DNA of 64,000 nucleotides, taken from assembly GCA_037976565.1 (NCBI GenBank), contig CP137666.1, positions 3,452,060 through 3,516,059 on the forward strand, given 5' to 3'. A program made the position numbers and the translations under genes. The notes under the pieces were generated by a model. It was given only the letters and a program-made list of their open reading frames with translations. It searched no databases and was not told where the DNA came from. Within the stretch, counting starts at the first letter, position 1. Every line of letters starts with the position of its first letter. Origin of the DNA: Mesocentrotus franciscanus. Lineage: Eukaryota; Echinodermata; Echinoidea; Camarodonta; Strongylocentrotidae. Positions 32,246 to 44,503 of this stretch are shown piece by piece.

Positions 32246-32739
32246 TTTTTGGTTCGCAAAAATGGCATGCTTGGGGCTTCGTACCTTACACAAAAATGTA
32301 AAGGCAATGCGTATCAGAAATAGAAATGGGGGACTTTTTCCACATACACGCACTGACACACATACACATTAATTTGCTTTAACTATATGCACTCAAATCA
32401 TCACCTCCCTCGTACTGGTATAGGCCTATATAGTATGTAGTAAGGCCTAAACATCATAATGTTTAAGACTATAATAGGCCTAAAATAAATCAAGACAAGA
32501 CTTGTTTTGTAATAGGCCTACTGCTGATTATACCACACCATAAATTTATGATAACGGCTTACAAAACATGTATAAGTATGAAACCAGAAATGCAGTTACA
32601 ACATTCCGATAAAAAAAGGCATTATGATGTTCTTGGAAAAACTCAACAAAACAAACTAAAACTTACAAACAAACAAACATAAACTTCCACGCACATGCTA
32701 TATTAGAGTTGAGTAAAAGAGGCGTTGCGGGGTGGGGAG
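32246..32739. other. spacer
   Basis: AT-rich sequence. No feature was recognised. Confidence 0.4.
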
Positions 32740-32749
32740 GGGCAGGGCT

Positions 32750-32944
32750 AGTGGCGGATCCAAGGGGGGGGCCCGGGCCCCAACCCTAGAAAAAAACATG
32801 TAAAAACACCCTTTCGGAGGCAAAAAAAAAAAAAATTGCTCACTACACCCCCACTGAGCGGAAAACGGCCGGCACGGTTTTCAAATTTTCGCACGAAGTG
32901 GGCCCTTTTTCGGCCCCCCCTTGCCGCCGGCTGGATCCGCCCCT
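32750..32944. mobile_element. small foldback element with GGCGGATCC termini
   Basis: Ends AGTGGCGGATCCA and TGGATCCGCCCCT are inverted repeats with one mismatch. The identical 10-mer GGGCAGGGCT flanks both sides (32740-32749 and 32945-32954), which looks like a target-site duplication of 9-10 bp. G/C runs lie just inside each end. Confidence 0.7.
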
Positions 32945-33263
32945 GGGCAGGGCTCCTGCATCCCCTCTGTGTCTCCTTGACGAACAAAATGAAGGCCTAA
33001 GTCTGCAGCTCCATATTTCAATCCAATACGATACCTCGACTATACAAACAACTGCATGCTGTACATCGGTATATCCATGGACCTCAATGCGATTTTCATA
33101 TTTGCATAGAAAAATGGCTGCATGTCAAATAGAAATTGCGATGAGTTATTATCTGTACTTTGAAACAAGCTATTCAGATGCAATCTTAAAAAGTACACTG
33201 GTTAAGCTGTATTCACAAATCAATTGCTGTAGTAGACGTACAGTGGATATTATGTGCAGTTTT

Positions 33264-34210
33264 GGATCCAGGGGGTCGGTCGCCGCCCCTTGGGCGGCCC
33301 AAAGAATAGGGAAAAGGGAAAATGAGACAGCGATGAAAGGAAAAGGAAGAAAAAAAAAGAGAAATGAAGGTAAAAGAGTATACTGAGATCGATATAAACG
33401 AAGAGGGAGAAGGGAAAGGAGAGAGAGAGAGGGAGGGAGAGAGTCGGCATTGTAATGGATGAGAGCTCCTTCCTCTTCTCATAAATGCCCCTTTTCACCT
33501 CTGATAACTGCACCTATTAACATCTGATAAGTACCCCTTTTCCCTCATCAAATGCCCCTTTTCCTTTACAATAAGTGCCCCTTTTCCATTCTCATAAGTG
33601 CCCTAAAACGGCTTTTTCATCTTGGGTTAATGCACCTTTTTCAGGTACGAGAAGTGCCCCTTACCACCCTGATAAGCGCCCTCTCCACCATTGATAATTG
33701 CCCCCTCCCCCATTAAAATCCGAGAGCTACACGTTTTACTTTGACAAGTGCCCCTTTTCCTTTCTAATAAGTGCCCTTTTTCCTTATTATAAATGCCATT
33801 TTCACCCCTGATAAATGCCCCTATCGAAATCTGATAGGTGCCCCCTTTCCTTCGACAGGTGCCCCTTTTTCATTCTCGGAATTGCCTATTTTCTTCTCTG
33901 GTGAGTGTCTTTTTTGAGGTGCGAAAACTGCCCCATTTTCACTTCTGATAATTGCCCTTTTTTACTTACTTACACGTGCACCTTTTCTTTTCTCACAAGA
34001 CTCACGGTGTCCTTTTCCCTTCTGATAAGTGCCCTCTTTTCCCTTTTCCATAACATGCACCTAGCATTTAAAGCGACCGAGAGCCCCTTTTTCTTAAATT
34101 TCCCTTAAAGCTCGCTCGCATTTATAGTTGATATAATTATTATGATACTTATATAAGGTCTTTTGATTCTATCATTATTAGATTGTGCCTAAAAGTAATC
34201 AGGATTTATT
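33264..34210 (+). repeat. GTGCCCC minisatellite element, copy 2
   Basis: G-rich head (GGATCCAGGGGGTCGG) and purine-rich tract, then a degenerate array of about 25 units of the type AAGTGCCCCTTTTCC-TCTGATA (33485-34090), then a GCTCGCTCGCATTTAT tail continuing to AAGGTCT and ATTAGATTGTG near 34180. Exact left limit is uncertain because a second G-rich element may overlap. Confidence 0.6.
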
Positions 34211-34224
34211 TGTTAGCCTCTTTT

Positions 34225-34733
34225 TCAATTCAATTCAAATGAACATTTATTTTCTTCATGATTCAATTTTACAAACATATTTGACATCTGTTCAAACAAT
34301 ACAATGTATACGTAGGAACATAAATATAATTTGAGAACTTGTATTACAAGGAAGAAGGCGCGAAACCCAGTAAGCATAGCTTGTATAGTGGGTACGCCTG
34401 AATACACAAATACATAATATACATTATAAATAGAAAAAAGGAAGAAAGGGATAGGCAAGGAGAGCTTGAAGAGCTTGGAGAGCTTGGAGAAAGAGAAAAG
34501 AGAAAAGAGAGAAAAGAAGAGACTGCAACATCGTAGCAATGGAGTGAATGGCATGCATAAACAACAATGGCAAGATATAGGTGAAGGGTATGTTTTAACA
34601 AGTGTTTTTGATATGCATATATACAAACATGTATTATGTACTTGTAACGAAATATTTATTATGTATTACGTTAATACAATGTAGTTACACATATATTCAT
34701 ATATGTTTACATAATTATACACATGCATACAAC

Positions 34734-34767
<34 letters not shown>

Positions 34768-34990
34768 CGTGACACCCATACACATCCCCTTATACCATGT
34801 ACAATATATACACCCTAATCGGGTATAGGGCTAATATTTATGCACTGTAATTTAAAATCATACATTTTTTAAGCTTCAGATTTCCTCATAGATTCAGGTA
34901 AGTCGTTCCAAAGCTTAGGACCGGTGAAACGGATATTATTTTGAAAAATACGTTTACGGTGTTTGGGAATAATTAAGACGCACATATTTT
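34225..34990 (-). mobile_element. LINE 3' fragment
   Basis: On the minus strand it encodes RFTGPKLWNDLPESMRKSEA (34870-34925), the usual end of CR1-like reverse transcriptase ORFs. This is followed by a 3' UTR with the two-tier hairpin (34357-34399, apical AAGC-TAT-GCTT) and a TTGAAT-type tail at 34225-34240. Confidence 0.75.
34728..34766. repeat. TA/CA microsatellite
   Basis: TATATA run followed by CACACA. Confidence 0.9.
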
Positions 34991-35099
34991 TTGCGCACTG
35001 CATGCGACCTCAAATATCTTAAAAGTTTTGTGCGCTCGCTTGCAAATTAATATTTAGACCATCACACCCAACTGCAAAGTATGAGGCTTTAGCAGCTAG

Positions 35100-35293
35100 T
35101 ACAGTCAAACCTGTCTATAGCGACCGCCCAAGGGAAACACAAAAAGTGGTCTTTGTAGACAGGTGGTCTTTGTAGACAGGTTCCTTTAGTACATGTTTTA
35201 ATGAGAAACCATTTTGAAGGGAAACAAAAAATGTGGCCTTTGTAGACAGGTGGTCTTTGTAGACAGGTGGTCACTAAAGCAGGTTTGACTGTA
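35100..35293. mobile_element. MITE with TACAGTCAAACCTG termini
   Basis: Perfect 14-bp inverted repeats at 35100-35113 and 35280-35293, TA at both ends. Inside, GGTCTTTGTAGACAGGT is repeated four times in direct orientation. Non-coding. Confidence 0.85.
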
Positions 35294-36859
35294 TCTTAAA
35301 CCATTTACGTAAAGAGAGAAACAGATATTGATATCATCCTGATAATGTAATCACAATCATGACAATGTAGGGATATAAACCAACATATGGAAAAGTTTCA
35401 GGCCGAAATTCCACTAAAGTGGATCTGTGCGTGTCTTTCTTTGCTCAGCCCGCACAGGTACGTCTCATGAATAATTCATGACCCTACGCGCCAACTGCAC
35501 ACACAGCCACGCAAAGGCGAGTATGCGGACCAGTCCATTAGCGAATATAGGTAGATTAAGCTCAATGTACAGAGGGATAACACATAGTTGTAATGTGTGG
35601 ACTGAAGATGCATTGGGTAGAGTTGGGAATTTTCTCCATAAAACAGCGTTCAATAATCTCATCTCTTCTTTTTTTATTTAAATATGAACATCATTGTTCA
35701 ACAATACAGCCAATGTAATCATCGCTGACATAAACAAATGAAGCCATGGCAATGAAACCCCCTGTCAGACAATGGTGCAGGCTCAGTCCTAGTCATGGCG
35801 TGATATGACTCTCTATGCTAATGAGCTCGGAGTGTCACCAAATGTGATTGGATGGAATAGATTAATCTTCTTACTTTTTCAAGGATTCCGACGAATTTTC
35901 TAGACCAATCAGCTTGATTTTGATATATGACAGAGAGGGAAAATTCCGGACTGGAAAGTGAAAACGCTGTATGAGTAGGGTAATCCGTTGCTGGGATACA
36001 GAGTCTCAAACACGGGGTTATCGATTAGTTTCCTGCTTCGAATTGTGCAAGTACGTGCATTGCTATGGAAGGGTTGGTGTCAAAATTCACTTGAAAATCT
36101 TTCTTTCGAGGCCTAGTCCGACGCAAATACTTAAAATTATTTTCTCATATTCTGGAAAATACAAGAAAAAAATATACACAATATAGAAAACCGCTCGCGC
36201 CAGCCTTGTATTTTGCAGCATTGCAAAGTTACACCAATATCTTTGACAAAAGAACGGTTTTTAAAGCCTGTGCCCATTGGTTATAGTACATGCGCGCGAG
36301 CATGCGTTCGAGAGTCGACTGGCCAAAAGACACCACTTTTCCATATGGTCTCAAAATGGTATATATTCGCTGTGAGGTTTCCCTTTGTAGGTGCCCCATT
36401 TTTCCAGGAAGTGCCCTTTATTCCCCCACTTTGGTAGACGCTACGCCGCCCCTGCTTATATTATAATATACTGCAAGCCGAACATGACGTGTTCAGAATT
36501 TCTACACCCGCGGCCACGTGGTTCACAGGCTGGGTGTACGAGTTCGTTGATAACGCCATCTTCGGCGGCTTGCAGCAAGTGTAAGGAATACTATAGAGAT
36601 AAAATGCAATCGGTCAGCGAATGATATGTATGTCAAGTTCAAGAACTGTACCCGATGCGTTTCCGGTGGGGTTCAAAAGGCCATCTGTGGCCTCGCCTCG
36701 TACTCGTATGATCTATGATATGAGAGCTAAGGTCTTCGTATATATACTAGTACTGAACGCGTATCACACGTACAGCAGGCGCTTGTTCACTGCCTTCTTT
36801 CTCAAATCCTAACTGTGAATGATCACCTGTATGAGTGATCAAAACCGTCGACATCATCC
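35294..36859 (+). other. 5' flank of the acetyltransferase gene
   Basis: No coding exon was recognised. A GTGCCCC-type fragment in minus orientation lies at 36380-36460. A donor-like site at about 36580 (AAGT|GTAAGG) may mark a 5' UTR exon but cannot be supported further. Confidence 0.4.
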
Positions 36860-36983
36860 ATGGCTTCCTACACGATTCGGAGAGGGAGAATAGAAGATTG
36901 TAAAGCTTTATTCGAGCTTGCAATGAAGCTCCGCGTACACACGGGTGATGCAGCCTTCGGGGGTCCAACCACTACAGAAGATA
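36860..36983 (+). CDS. acetyltransferase exon 1
   Basis: 41 codons plus one base, MASYTIRRGR ... PTTTED, donor A|GTACGT. The split codon completes as ATG (Met42). Confidence 0.85.
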
Positions 36984-39900
36984 GTACGTTTCAATAATTT
37001 ATTACATATACATATATATAATTATATATATATATTGTGTGTGTGTGTGTGTCTCTCTCTCTGTTTGTGTGCGTCTGTGTGTCTAGTCTCTTTCTCTCTG
37101 TCTTTCTCTAACTGTTTATGGGGGTTAGGGGGAGGGTGACGTGCTTGATATAATGATAAAACGTGTAATAATTCTTATTTTAGAAGTCAAACACTGTTTA
37201 AAACGTCAAAACCATAAACAGAAAAAATAATTCAGTTCTTCATGTTTTCAGGAATTTAATCAGGTCCTGCTGTTTTCAGAAAGGATATCATTCTGTTAAT
37301 TTCAAAACGACATTTAAAGGGGAATTCCACCCTGATAAAAAGTTTGTTTTAATATTAAAGCCCAAGCCCACTCCAAAAATAACTTACTTTCAATAGAACC
37401 AGAAAAATCAGACAAACCAATCAAAAAAAGTTTGAGCAAAATCGGATAACTAATAAGAAAGTTATGAATTTTTAATGACATGAAAAACTTTGAAAATCAC
37501 TACACAAATTGGCAACTCATTCATGAGTCTGTGACGTATGGTCCTCACTATCCACTAATTATTTTCTTTATATTGATATAATATAAATTTCCTATTTTTA
37601 CCCTAAGAATCTTATTTCTTCACATCAGCATCCAAGTTGGATTGTTAGTTAATCCCATATGTTTTTGTGTGGATGCACAAATAAAGAGTAATTTTTGTCC
37701 AGTTAAATCATGAAAAATTGAATTTTGACTAGACTATTTATATAAAAATCAATAATTATGAAATACAATATTCAGAAGATAGTATAAATTCTTCAAAATT
37801 CTTAAAAGTTTTTGGGAAATGTCATGCACGCAATATGATACAAATCATATAACCTGGGCAAAGGCATAGGGAAATCAAGTTTTGGGGGATAAAAAGGGAA
37901 ATTAATGGGATTAACCTATATACAGCAATTGATAAGTTGTGATGACATGACGTCACAAACTGATAACCATCTTGGCAATTTGTGTTGTGATTCTCATTGT
38001 TCCATAGTTTTACATACTTTTTCAAAAATTCATAACTTTCTTATTAGTTATCCGATTTTGCTCAAACTTTTTTTGATTGGTTTGTCTGATTTTTCTGCTT
38101 TTATTGAAAGTAAGTTATTTTTGGAGTGGACTTGCCTTTTAAGAGAAAAATGAGAAGAAAAGATCAGTGAAAATTTGAGAAAAATCGGACAATAAATAAA
38201 AAAAGTTATGGATTTTTAAAGTCCATAACTTTTCATGAAGTACTTCAAATCTGTGAGTCAAATTGGCAACACGGTCTTTAAATATGATGTCACCCCCTCA
38301 CATTTATCCTTTGTTGAATGCAAGAAATGTCATTAAATCCATTTTGATCAAAATACACATTTTCTTCGTGCCTATCTCGATCATATTATATCACGGATAA
38401 CATGTTCTTCCATGCACCCCCATATAAGATAGGTCTACTGTTCAGAGAAATGGAGATTTTGGGTCATTCTGTCATTCAGATCAGTGGTGAATTGTGAGGG
38501 GATGACATCATCAACATTCTGACCGCATTGTCAATTTGTCTCACAGATTCCATGATTTTCATGATTTTGACAGATTCATAACTTTCTTATTTGTTGTCCG
38601 ATTTTTCTCAAACTTTCACTGAATTGTTTCTCGAATTTTTCTGCTTCTATTAAAATCAATTAAATATCAGGGTGGAATTCCCCTTTAACATCCTTCACTT
38701 TAAAAAGACAAAAATCTGTAAGACAGTGAAAAATATCAAAAATTTGTTTTGTGTTTGTAAGCATTTCATACCATTTCTGATGATCACTATGTTCTTTTTT
38801 TCTTCAACAGTGCTCCGTGAAGACGGATTCGGACCAAAACCATTATTTAGATTCTACCTGGCAATATATTCCCCACCTGAAGACGGGCCAAAAACGGAAG
38901 AAAAGGCAGTTGGTTTTGTAGGTGTGAGCGACATGTTCTGCCCTCTGTCTGGTCGTACAGCATACCTCACTGGTCTCTTTGTGGACGCGGAACATAGAGG
39001 TATGAAGGACAGTACGGGTCTTCCCTACAAAAGCTACGAGGGAAGGGGACGATGCTTTTGTCCACCCCCCCCCCCCGCATACGAGGAATAGGGTGGAAAA
39101 GTTACCTTTTATTGATATTGTTGAAGAATTTATGATTGTACCGCTGTTCTTCCATGCACTAAGTTTCATTTAATAATGTATACTGTCCCCGCCCCCACTC
39201 AGTGTTATTTAGGGTACGCATATGCGTGTTCCTCCTTTGAAAACACCCCTAAGTCCAGTGTGTAAAGTCAATTTTGTGTATGTACGAGCCGGACTTTGGT
39301 GCGTGTACCCTTTACCGGACATTTTGGTAACACGCATGCGGTCATTCCGACCCGGAGTGGGCGGGATACTGTCACGTCAATATTCATACATGTACACCCT
39401 ACCTCTCGTTTAGAAAGACAAACAAAATCATCTATTATATATTTGCATTATTCCCACTTAATGTTTGCATGTGAGCCCCACGTGCTGTATATGAACAAAG
39501 CTTTAGTCACCTTCTTATCTATAACTTTATTTAGCATTTGAACCCCACGTGCTGAATGAACAAAGCTTTCCACCTTCTTATCTATATAACTTTATTTACA
39601 GAAACAGATTTTATTTGTACATAATGTATACATAAAGGAAGGAAACTATTAATATATTGCATGAAACAATGACGTTGAGAGAATATACATGTATAATTTA
39701 CGGGGGGGGGGGGTTGCTTTCTCCAAATCCGATGGGTTTATTCATAGTAATGACTGATCGATAACGGTCTAGATGAAGATAACATTTCCGCATGTGAAGC
39801 GCAACTTTACAATGTTAATTGCATAGAGAATGTAATTTTAGGCCTAATTATTATGCGCTTTAGAAATTCTTCTTATTTTTTAAATGATAAAATAACCGAA

Positions 39901-41111
39901 CAAAACATGAAGGGAATGTGAAAGTAAAATGAGGGCAAAATCAGCAAAGAGGGGTAGAAGAGAAAAAGAGGAAGACGTAGAAAAAGGGAAGAGGAGATTT
40001 GGAAAAATGTGTTGGTATCTATTCAGAATAAGAAGAGTTATACAAAAATATATAAATAAAACAAATTGTGGTTGGATATATATGTCATTTTCATTATGAT
40101 AATCATTTGAATGTCTTACAGGCAACCGTCTAGGAGTAGCCCTTATGAAAGCAATAGCGAAGGTAAGTCCCTTTCTTTTGACCAGACATCGTGTAATAAG
40201 CACGAAAATTAATCCATTTTCATTGGCGGGAGTTAACAATACCCTAAAAGATGATAATCCATATATAAAGTCACCATGACAAGCCCCCTTCCCTGAAAGG
40301 AGACAATTTCATACAAAACTGTCAATATTATCTTTTTGAGTGCTATCCCACGCCAGCCATCAATATATTTTGATGTCTTTCAAATTCAAATGCGGCCTAG
40401 CCAAAAACACAAAGGCATTGTATCCCTAGCTCCAAAAATGTTGAGATCATGGTCCGCATTATGGTGCCAATATAGGAAAGCAATAAACGCGAGAGTTTTG
40501 GATTTTAATAAAAAACCTCTGACACGAAGAAAAACCTCTGAAACGGAGAAAAGCTTTAGGCCTAACGCCTATGAATAAGAAGTGTAATTTTCATCTAGTT
40601 AAGAAATCTTCTACAACACGATAGCAACTACTTTCGAAAAATCAACCAAACGATAGCCTTGTGCATCACCTATTGAAATGTGCGAACATGACAATATGAC
40701 GTATTACGTAATCCGAACATGATTTCTATAGGACACGCAGTCAGTGTTACCAGGTCCCAGCGGAATAATATCACCAAGCGGCATGTAACAATTATCATGC
40801 CGATTGTGTCGTGGGAGGGGGAATGGGCCCTTTATGCCTCCCCCAATCCGACACTGCCTAATATAATGTATCATTACTATTTCTTCATGCAGGATTGCTT
40901 GACTCAAAGAAGCAGCAGGCTCAGTTTTGCAGTGGATACTAACCACCTCGATACCAGGAAATTTTACGCCTCCATTGGAGCAACAAATCTTACGGAGTCG
41001 ACCACCCCCAACGAATACTGGCGCTTTTTTGAGTCTAACATGAAGAAACTAGCCGAGGGTGATGAGCTAAAATCTTCGAGTGGGAAAACTATTACGTTCC
41101 AAACCGACTGA
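36860..41111 (+). CDS. GNAT acetyltransferase, diamine/thialysine (SAT1/SAT2) type
   Basis: Probable cytosolic enzyme moving acetyl from acetyl-CoA to a polyamine or thialysine-like amine. Four exons join in phase (1, 1, 0) to give 190 aa, near the 170-aa size of SAT1/SAT2. It starts MASYTIRRGRIEDCKALFEL, as SAT proteins do, then LREDGFGPKPLF (SAT1: LLEDGFGEHPFY), VGFVGVSDMF, TAYLTGLFVDAEHRGNRLG (acetyl-CoA loop, R-x-x-R-x-G, so the first Gly is changed) and KFYASIGATNLTE (SAT: NFYKRRGASDLS). Start: ATG 36860 with G at +4. A decayed duplicate lies at 45.8 and 52.9 kb. Substrate is inferred only from family resemblance. Confidence 0.87.
37000..37085. repeat. TA, TG and TC microsatellites
   Basis: Runs of TATATA, TGTGTG and TCTCTC in intron 1, close to the exon 1 donor. 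Confidence 0.9.
37314..38688. mobile_element. large foldback element in acetyltransferase intron 1
   Basis: Perfect 24-bp terminal inverted repeats beginning TTAAAGGGGAATTCCACC (37314-37337 and 38665-38688), 1,375 bp in all. No coding capacity; it contains a second foldback. Confidence 0.88.
37357..38143. mobile_element. inner foldback with arms of about 115 bp
   Basis: The left arm (CCACTCCAAAAATAACTTAC ... GTTATGAATTTTT, to about 37475) is nearly exactly complementary to 38024-38140. A part of the arm (CATAACTTTCTTATT, CCGATTTT, CTCAAACTTT) recurs at 38577-38620, so the outer element has related internal arms. Confidence 0.82.
38811..38999 (+). CDS. acetyltransferase exon 2
   Basis: 189 nt, acceptor ttcttcaacag, donor GAG|GTATGA. 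Encodes LREDGFGPKPLFRFYLAIYS through FVDAEHR, the first strands of the GNAT fold. Confidence 0.88.
39000..40121 (+). other. acetyltransferase intron 2
   Basis: C-run at 39064-39076 and G-run at 39703-39714. Repeated GAGCCCCACGTGCTG / GAACCCCACGTGCTG words at 39473 and 39540. No gene was recognised. Confidence 0.7.
40122..40162 (+). CDS. acetyltransferase exon 3 (acetyl-CoA loop)
   Basis: 41-nt exon encoding NRLGVALMKAIAK after a split Gly codon. Acceptor atgtcttacag, donor AAG|GTAAGT. Confidence 0.88.
40163..40892 (+). other. acetyltransferase intron 3
   Basis: 730-bp intron. No feature was recognised. Confidence 0.7.
40893..41111 (+). CDS. acetyltransferase exon 4 and stop
   Basis: 72 codons plus TGA, acceptor ttcttcatgcag. 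Encodes DCLTQRSSRLSFAVD, NHLDTRKFYASIGATNLTE and a hydrophilic C-terminus. Confidence 0.88.
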   Translation, partial: DCLTQRSSRLSFAVDTNHLDTRKFYASIGATNLTESTTPNEYWRFFESNMKKLAEGDELKSSSGKTITFQTD

Positions 41112-41380
41112 CGTATCAGATTTTCTCACTCACGAAGTCAAGAATCGCAAAATCATTTCCTTTGGCAGTTGGGGATCGAGGAGGAATTGATATGTTGAAG
41201 AAGAACAAAATCAAACCTACTAACGCGGGGGGGGGGCAGCCCAAGATAATGTGCTGACAAATGGGAGACTGACAGGTGGGCTCATAGAAGACCAACTATG
41301 TTAAATTTGAAGACGAAATCTATATTTTTTTATATGGAAGGGGAGGATAAAAACCGAAGTGTTGTAATCAGATAATGACG

Positions 41381-41386
41381 AATAAA
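41381..41386 (+). terminator. candidate acetyltransferase poly(A) signal
   Basis: AATAAAATAAAATG begins 270 bases after the stop; the first AATAAA is at 41381. A further AATAAA lies at 41704. Confidence 0.5.
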
Positions 41387-41446
41387 ATAAAATGATGAGT
41401 TTTAACCAAGAGGAAATCCCAAAAGGCCGACAGCCCCAAAGCTGAC

Positions 41447-41503
41447 ATTGTTGGTCTCAAGAAGCCTTGGAAGTGTTATTAGAAGGAGTGCGAGACCAAC
41501 AAT
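41447..41503. repeat. 12-bp inverted repeat
   Basis: ATTGTTGGTCTC (41447-41458) and GAGACCAACAAT (41492-41503) could form a stem with a 33-nt loop just beyond the candidate poly(A) site. Confidence 0.7.
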
Positions 41504-41799
41504 ATCGATCTCATGGGCTCTCGGTCTCGTAGGCTTAGCCGTTAACTGTATGGAGAATAATACCGTTTTAGATAAAGTATCGTAATGAATGGACAAGCAA
41601 CTGAAAATTATAATTTTGCCTATATACTTGTACTTGTTTTGAAATAATTATGCTTCACTGGAAGATTTAGATGATCTTATATCAAAAACGTGTTACTCAT
41701 CTGAATAAAACAAATGTTTATTAGTACATCTTGTTTTGTATAGTATCGTTTTTGCTAATAACTACGCTGATAACAAATATTGGAATAAACGTGTCGCCA

Positions 41800-42846
41800 G
41801 AGGCGGCGCTCCCGGGGGAGGGGGGGGGGCGACACAATGCCCCCACTTTTTGTCTAGTATTCCCAAAGTGCCCCTTTCAGATATATGCCCCTTTAAAAAA
41901 ATCTCTGATAAGTGCCTCTATTCAAATCTGATAGTTGCCCATTTTTACTTCAACAAGTGCCCCTTTGTAAAGAGTGTATCTTTCCCCTTCTAATAATTGC
42001 CCATTATCATCTCTTATAAGAGCCACTTTGTAGGTATAAGAAGTGCCCCTTTTCACCTCTGATATCAGCCCCTTTCCTTTTGTAATAAGTGCAATTTTCT
42101 CCTTCTAATAAAAGCCCCATTTCGTCTCTACAAGTTCCCCCTTTCTGTGTAATAAATGTCACTTTCCCCTTCTAATAAACGCCCCTTTTCTTCTCTTATT
42201 AGTGCCCATTTTAGGTATGAGAAGTGGACCTTTTCATTTCTGATAACTGCCTCTTTTACTTTGACACGTGCCATTTTTTTCTTTTTAATAAGAGGCATTT
42301 CTTATTAGTGCACCTTTTCAGGTGCGAGAAGTGTCCCTTTCCTCTTTCTTATCAATACATCCTTTCACTTATGATAAGTGCCCATAATTATCCAAACCTG
42401 ATGGCTGACCTTTTTACTTTGCGGACAAGTGCCCCTTTGTAGAAAGCGTATCTTTCACCTTCTTAATAATTGCCCCTTTTCATCTTTAATGAGAGCGCAT
42501 TTTTAGGTACGAGAAGTCACCCTGTTTCCTTTGATAACAGCCCCTTTTCCTTTTGTAATAAGTGCCCCTTCCCCTATTTATAAATGTCCCTTTTCACCTC
42601 TGATAAGTGCACTATTTTAGGTACAGGAAGTTCCAATTTTCACCTTTGATAACTGCCCTTTTACTTTGACACGTGCCCTTTTTCCTTTCTAATAAGTGGC
42701 CTTTTCCTTCTTATAAATACGCCTTTTCATCTCTGATGACTGACCTTTACATCGACACGTGACCCTTTTCCTGTCTAATAAGTGCCCGTTCCTTTTTGAA
42801 AAGTTTACAATTTTTCTTTCTAATAAGTGCCCCATTCACATATGAT
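41800..42846 (+). repeat. GTGCCCC minisatellite element, copy 3, left part
   Basis: Head AGAGGCGGCGCTCCCGGGGG with a G-run and CACAATGCCCCC, then a degenerate array of AAGTGCCCCTTTTCxxxTCTGATA units. It is broken at 42846 by a LINE; its tail resumes at about 44504. Confidence 0.75.
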
Positions 42847-44503
42847 AAGTTTCAGTTTCAGTTTCAGTTTTATTTTTCATTTCCAACAGAACAGTAATTT
42901 TGACAAGAAATCAGTATACAATTCAATATTCAATAATATAATACATTTTACATGGCTTAGAATATTTTTTATTGTGAAATAGAAAGTATACATAAATATC
43001 CAGTACAATGGTTTTTTAAGAGATGTTTCAAGATAGCCCTGTGGAAATGGAGGGATCCACTGAAAAGCAGAGCTTGTAAAATGTGGATCCCTCAAAAAAT
43101 GACAAACATAATTTTTGTAACATGTAAATATATTGACTTGAAAGAAAAAGAAAAATATATATACACCTGACTATATACATAGATTACCAAAAGTGGCAGA
43201 ATAATAATACAATTATAAATCCGTAATTTGAAAAACTTGTTACGACACTTTTATGGTTAATATTGGAAAGGTCAAAAGAGACAATGACGACTGACAGATA
43301 AGACATAAGTGTATAATAATAATAGAAAAATATATAAGACAACAGAAAATAAAGCAAGGAAACAGAGAAATGAAAGAATAGAAAATGTTGCTGCATATGT
43401 GAAGAGTAAAGAAAAAGAGAGGAGAGGTGGGTGGAGAGGAGAAGAAAGGAGAGTGAGAGAGAGCGCACACGATGTAAATACTGCAGGGTATCGACCATAA
43501 TTATAGTAAGATACATATAGAGCGTAAAAAAAGACGTGACGGGAAGGACTTAAAGAAGGCAAGACATGATTTGACAAAGCACTGATATTAATTTGTATTG
43601 TAAGGAAGTATAAGAAACAATTTCCTCTTAAATGAATTAAGAGAGGGAGCAAGTTGAATGTCATTATGGAGAGAGTTCCAGAATTTTGGGGCTGTATAAA
43701 TAAAAGTGTTTTGAGCTAGAAGGGTTCTCAGCAAAGGTAGATGAAAGTCATTACAATGCCGAGTTGGGTACTTATGAGAGGATTTATTTAGGGTGAACAT
43801 ATCATCAAAAACGAAAGGAAGCATGTTGTTATTATAAGAATACATAAACTGGCCCAACTGTAAGAAATAAAGATCTTTAACTTTCAATATTTTATTTGAA
43901 AAGAAAAGAGGATCCGTATGAGAGCTAAAATGAGAAAGGCAAATGATACGAAGGGCTTTCTTTTGTAATAATAAGACTCTGTTTAACAAAGATTGGTGTG
44001 TATTGCCCCATACCAGGAGTCCATAATTTAGATATGGTAAGACCAGAGAGGAATAAAGCGTAAGTAAGGAAGAAGATGGGAGATGAGTTTTTAATCTATT
44101 CATGACACCAATATTACGAGATATAGTTTTGCAGATGTTGTCAATATGCTACTTCCAGGAGAGTTTATTGTCGACTGTTACGCCCAAAAATTTAGTGTAA
44201 GAAACACTCTCCAACGGGACGTCATCGAATACAATGTTGCTTGGCAGGGAGTCTATAGTATTACTGAACAACATATAATTAGTTTTTGGAGATTAAGTGA
44301 AAGTTTGTTTGCTCTAATCCATTGTAGAATCAAAGATAGTTCAGAATTAACCGTTTGCATAAGAGTGTATGGATTGTTGTGGGAAAAGAACAGATTCGTG
44401 TCGTCAGCAAAAAGTACAAACGATAAAATATGAGATGATCTGCAGAAATCATTTATATATAAAATAAATGAAAGTGGACCTAGGAGGCTTCCCTCTTGTT
44501 ACT
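42847..44503 (-). mobile_element. 5'-truncated CR1-like LINE inside the GTGCCCC element
   Basis: Minus-strand reverse transcriptase remains: QEGSLLGPLSFILYINDF, FVLFADDTNLFFSHN (catalytic ADD), KFLGVTVDNKLSWK, YSSLVLPYLNYGLLVWGN and KFWNSLHNDIQLAPSLNSFK. A stop after LSWK (44150s) and at least one frameshift show it is dead. The 3' UTR has the two-tier hairpin (43042-43092 region) and a CTGAAA-type tail at 42847-42870. Confidence 0.88.

Noticed and set aside
32000..32323. Overlapping frames of TYG/YVRNI repeats on both strands
   Set aside because: Translations of the CGTACGTACG minisatellite.
33905..34108. Cys/Pro/Phe-rich short frames in the GTGCCCC arrays (also 15153-15452 and 41736-42442)
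   Set aside because: They are the array read in frame; units vary and no start or codon bias supports coding.
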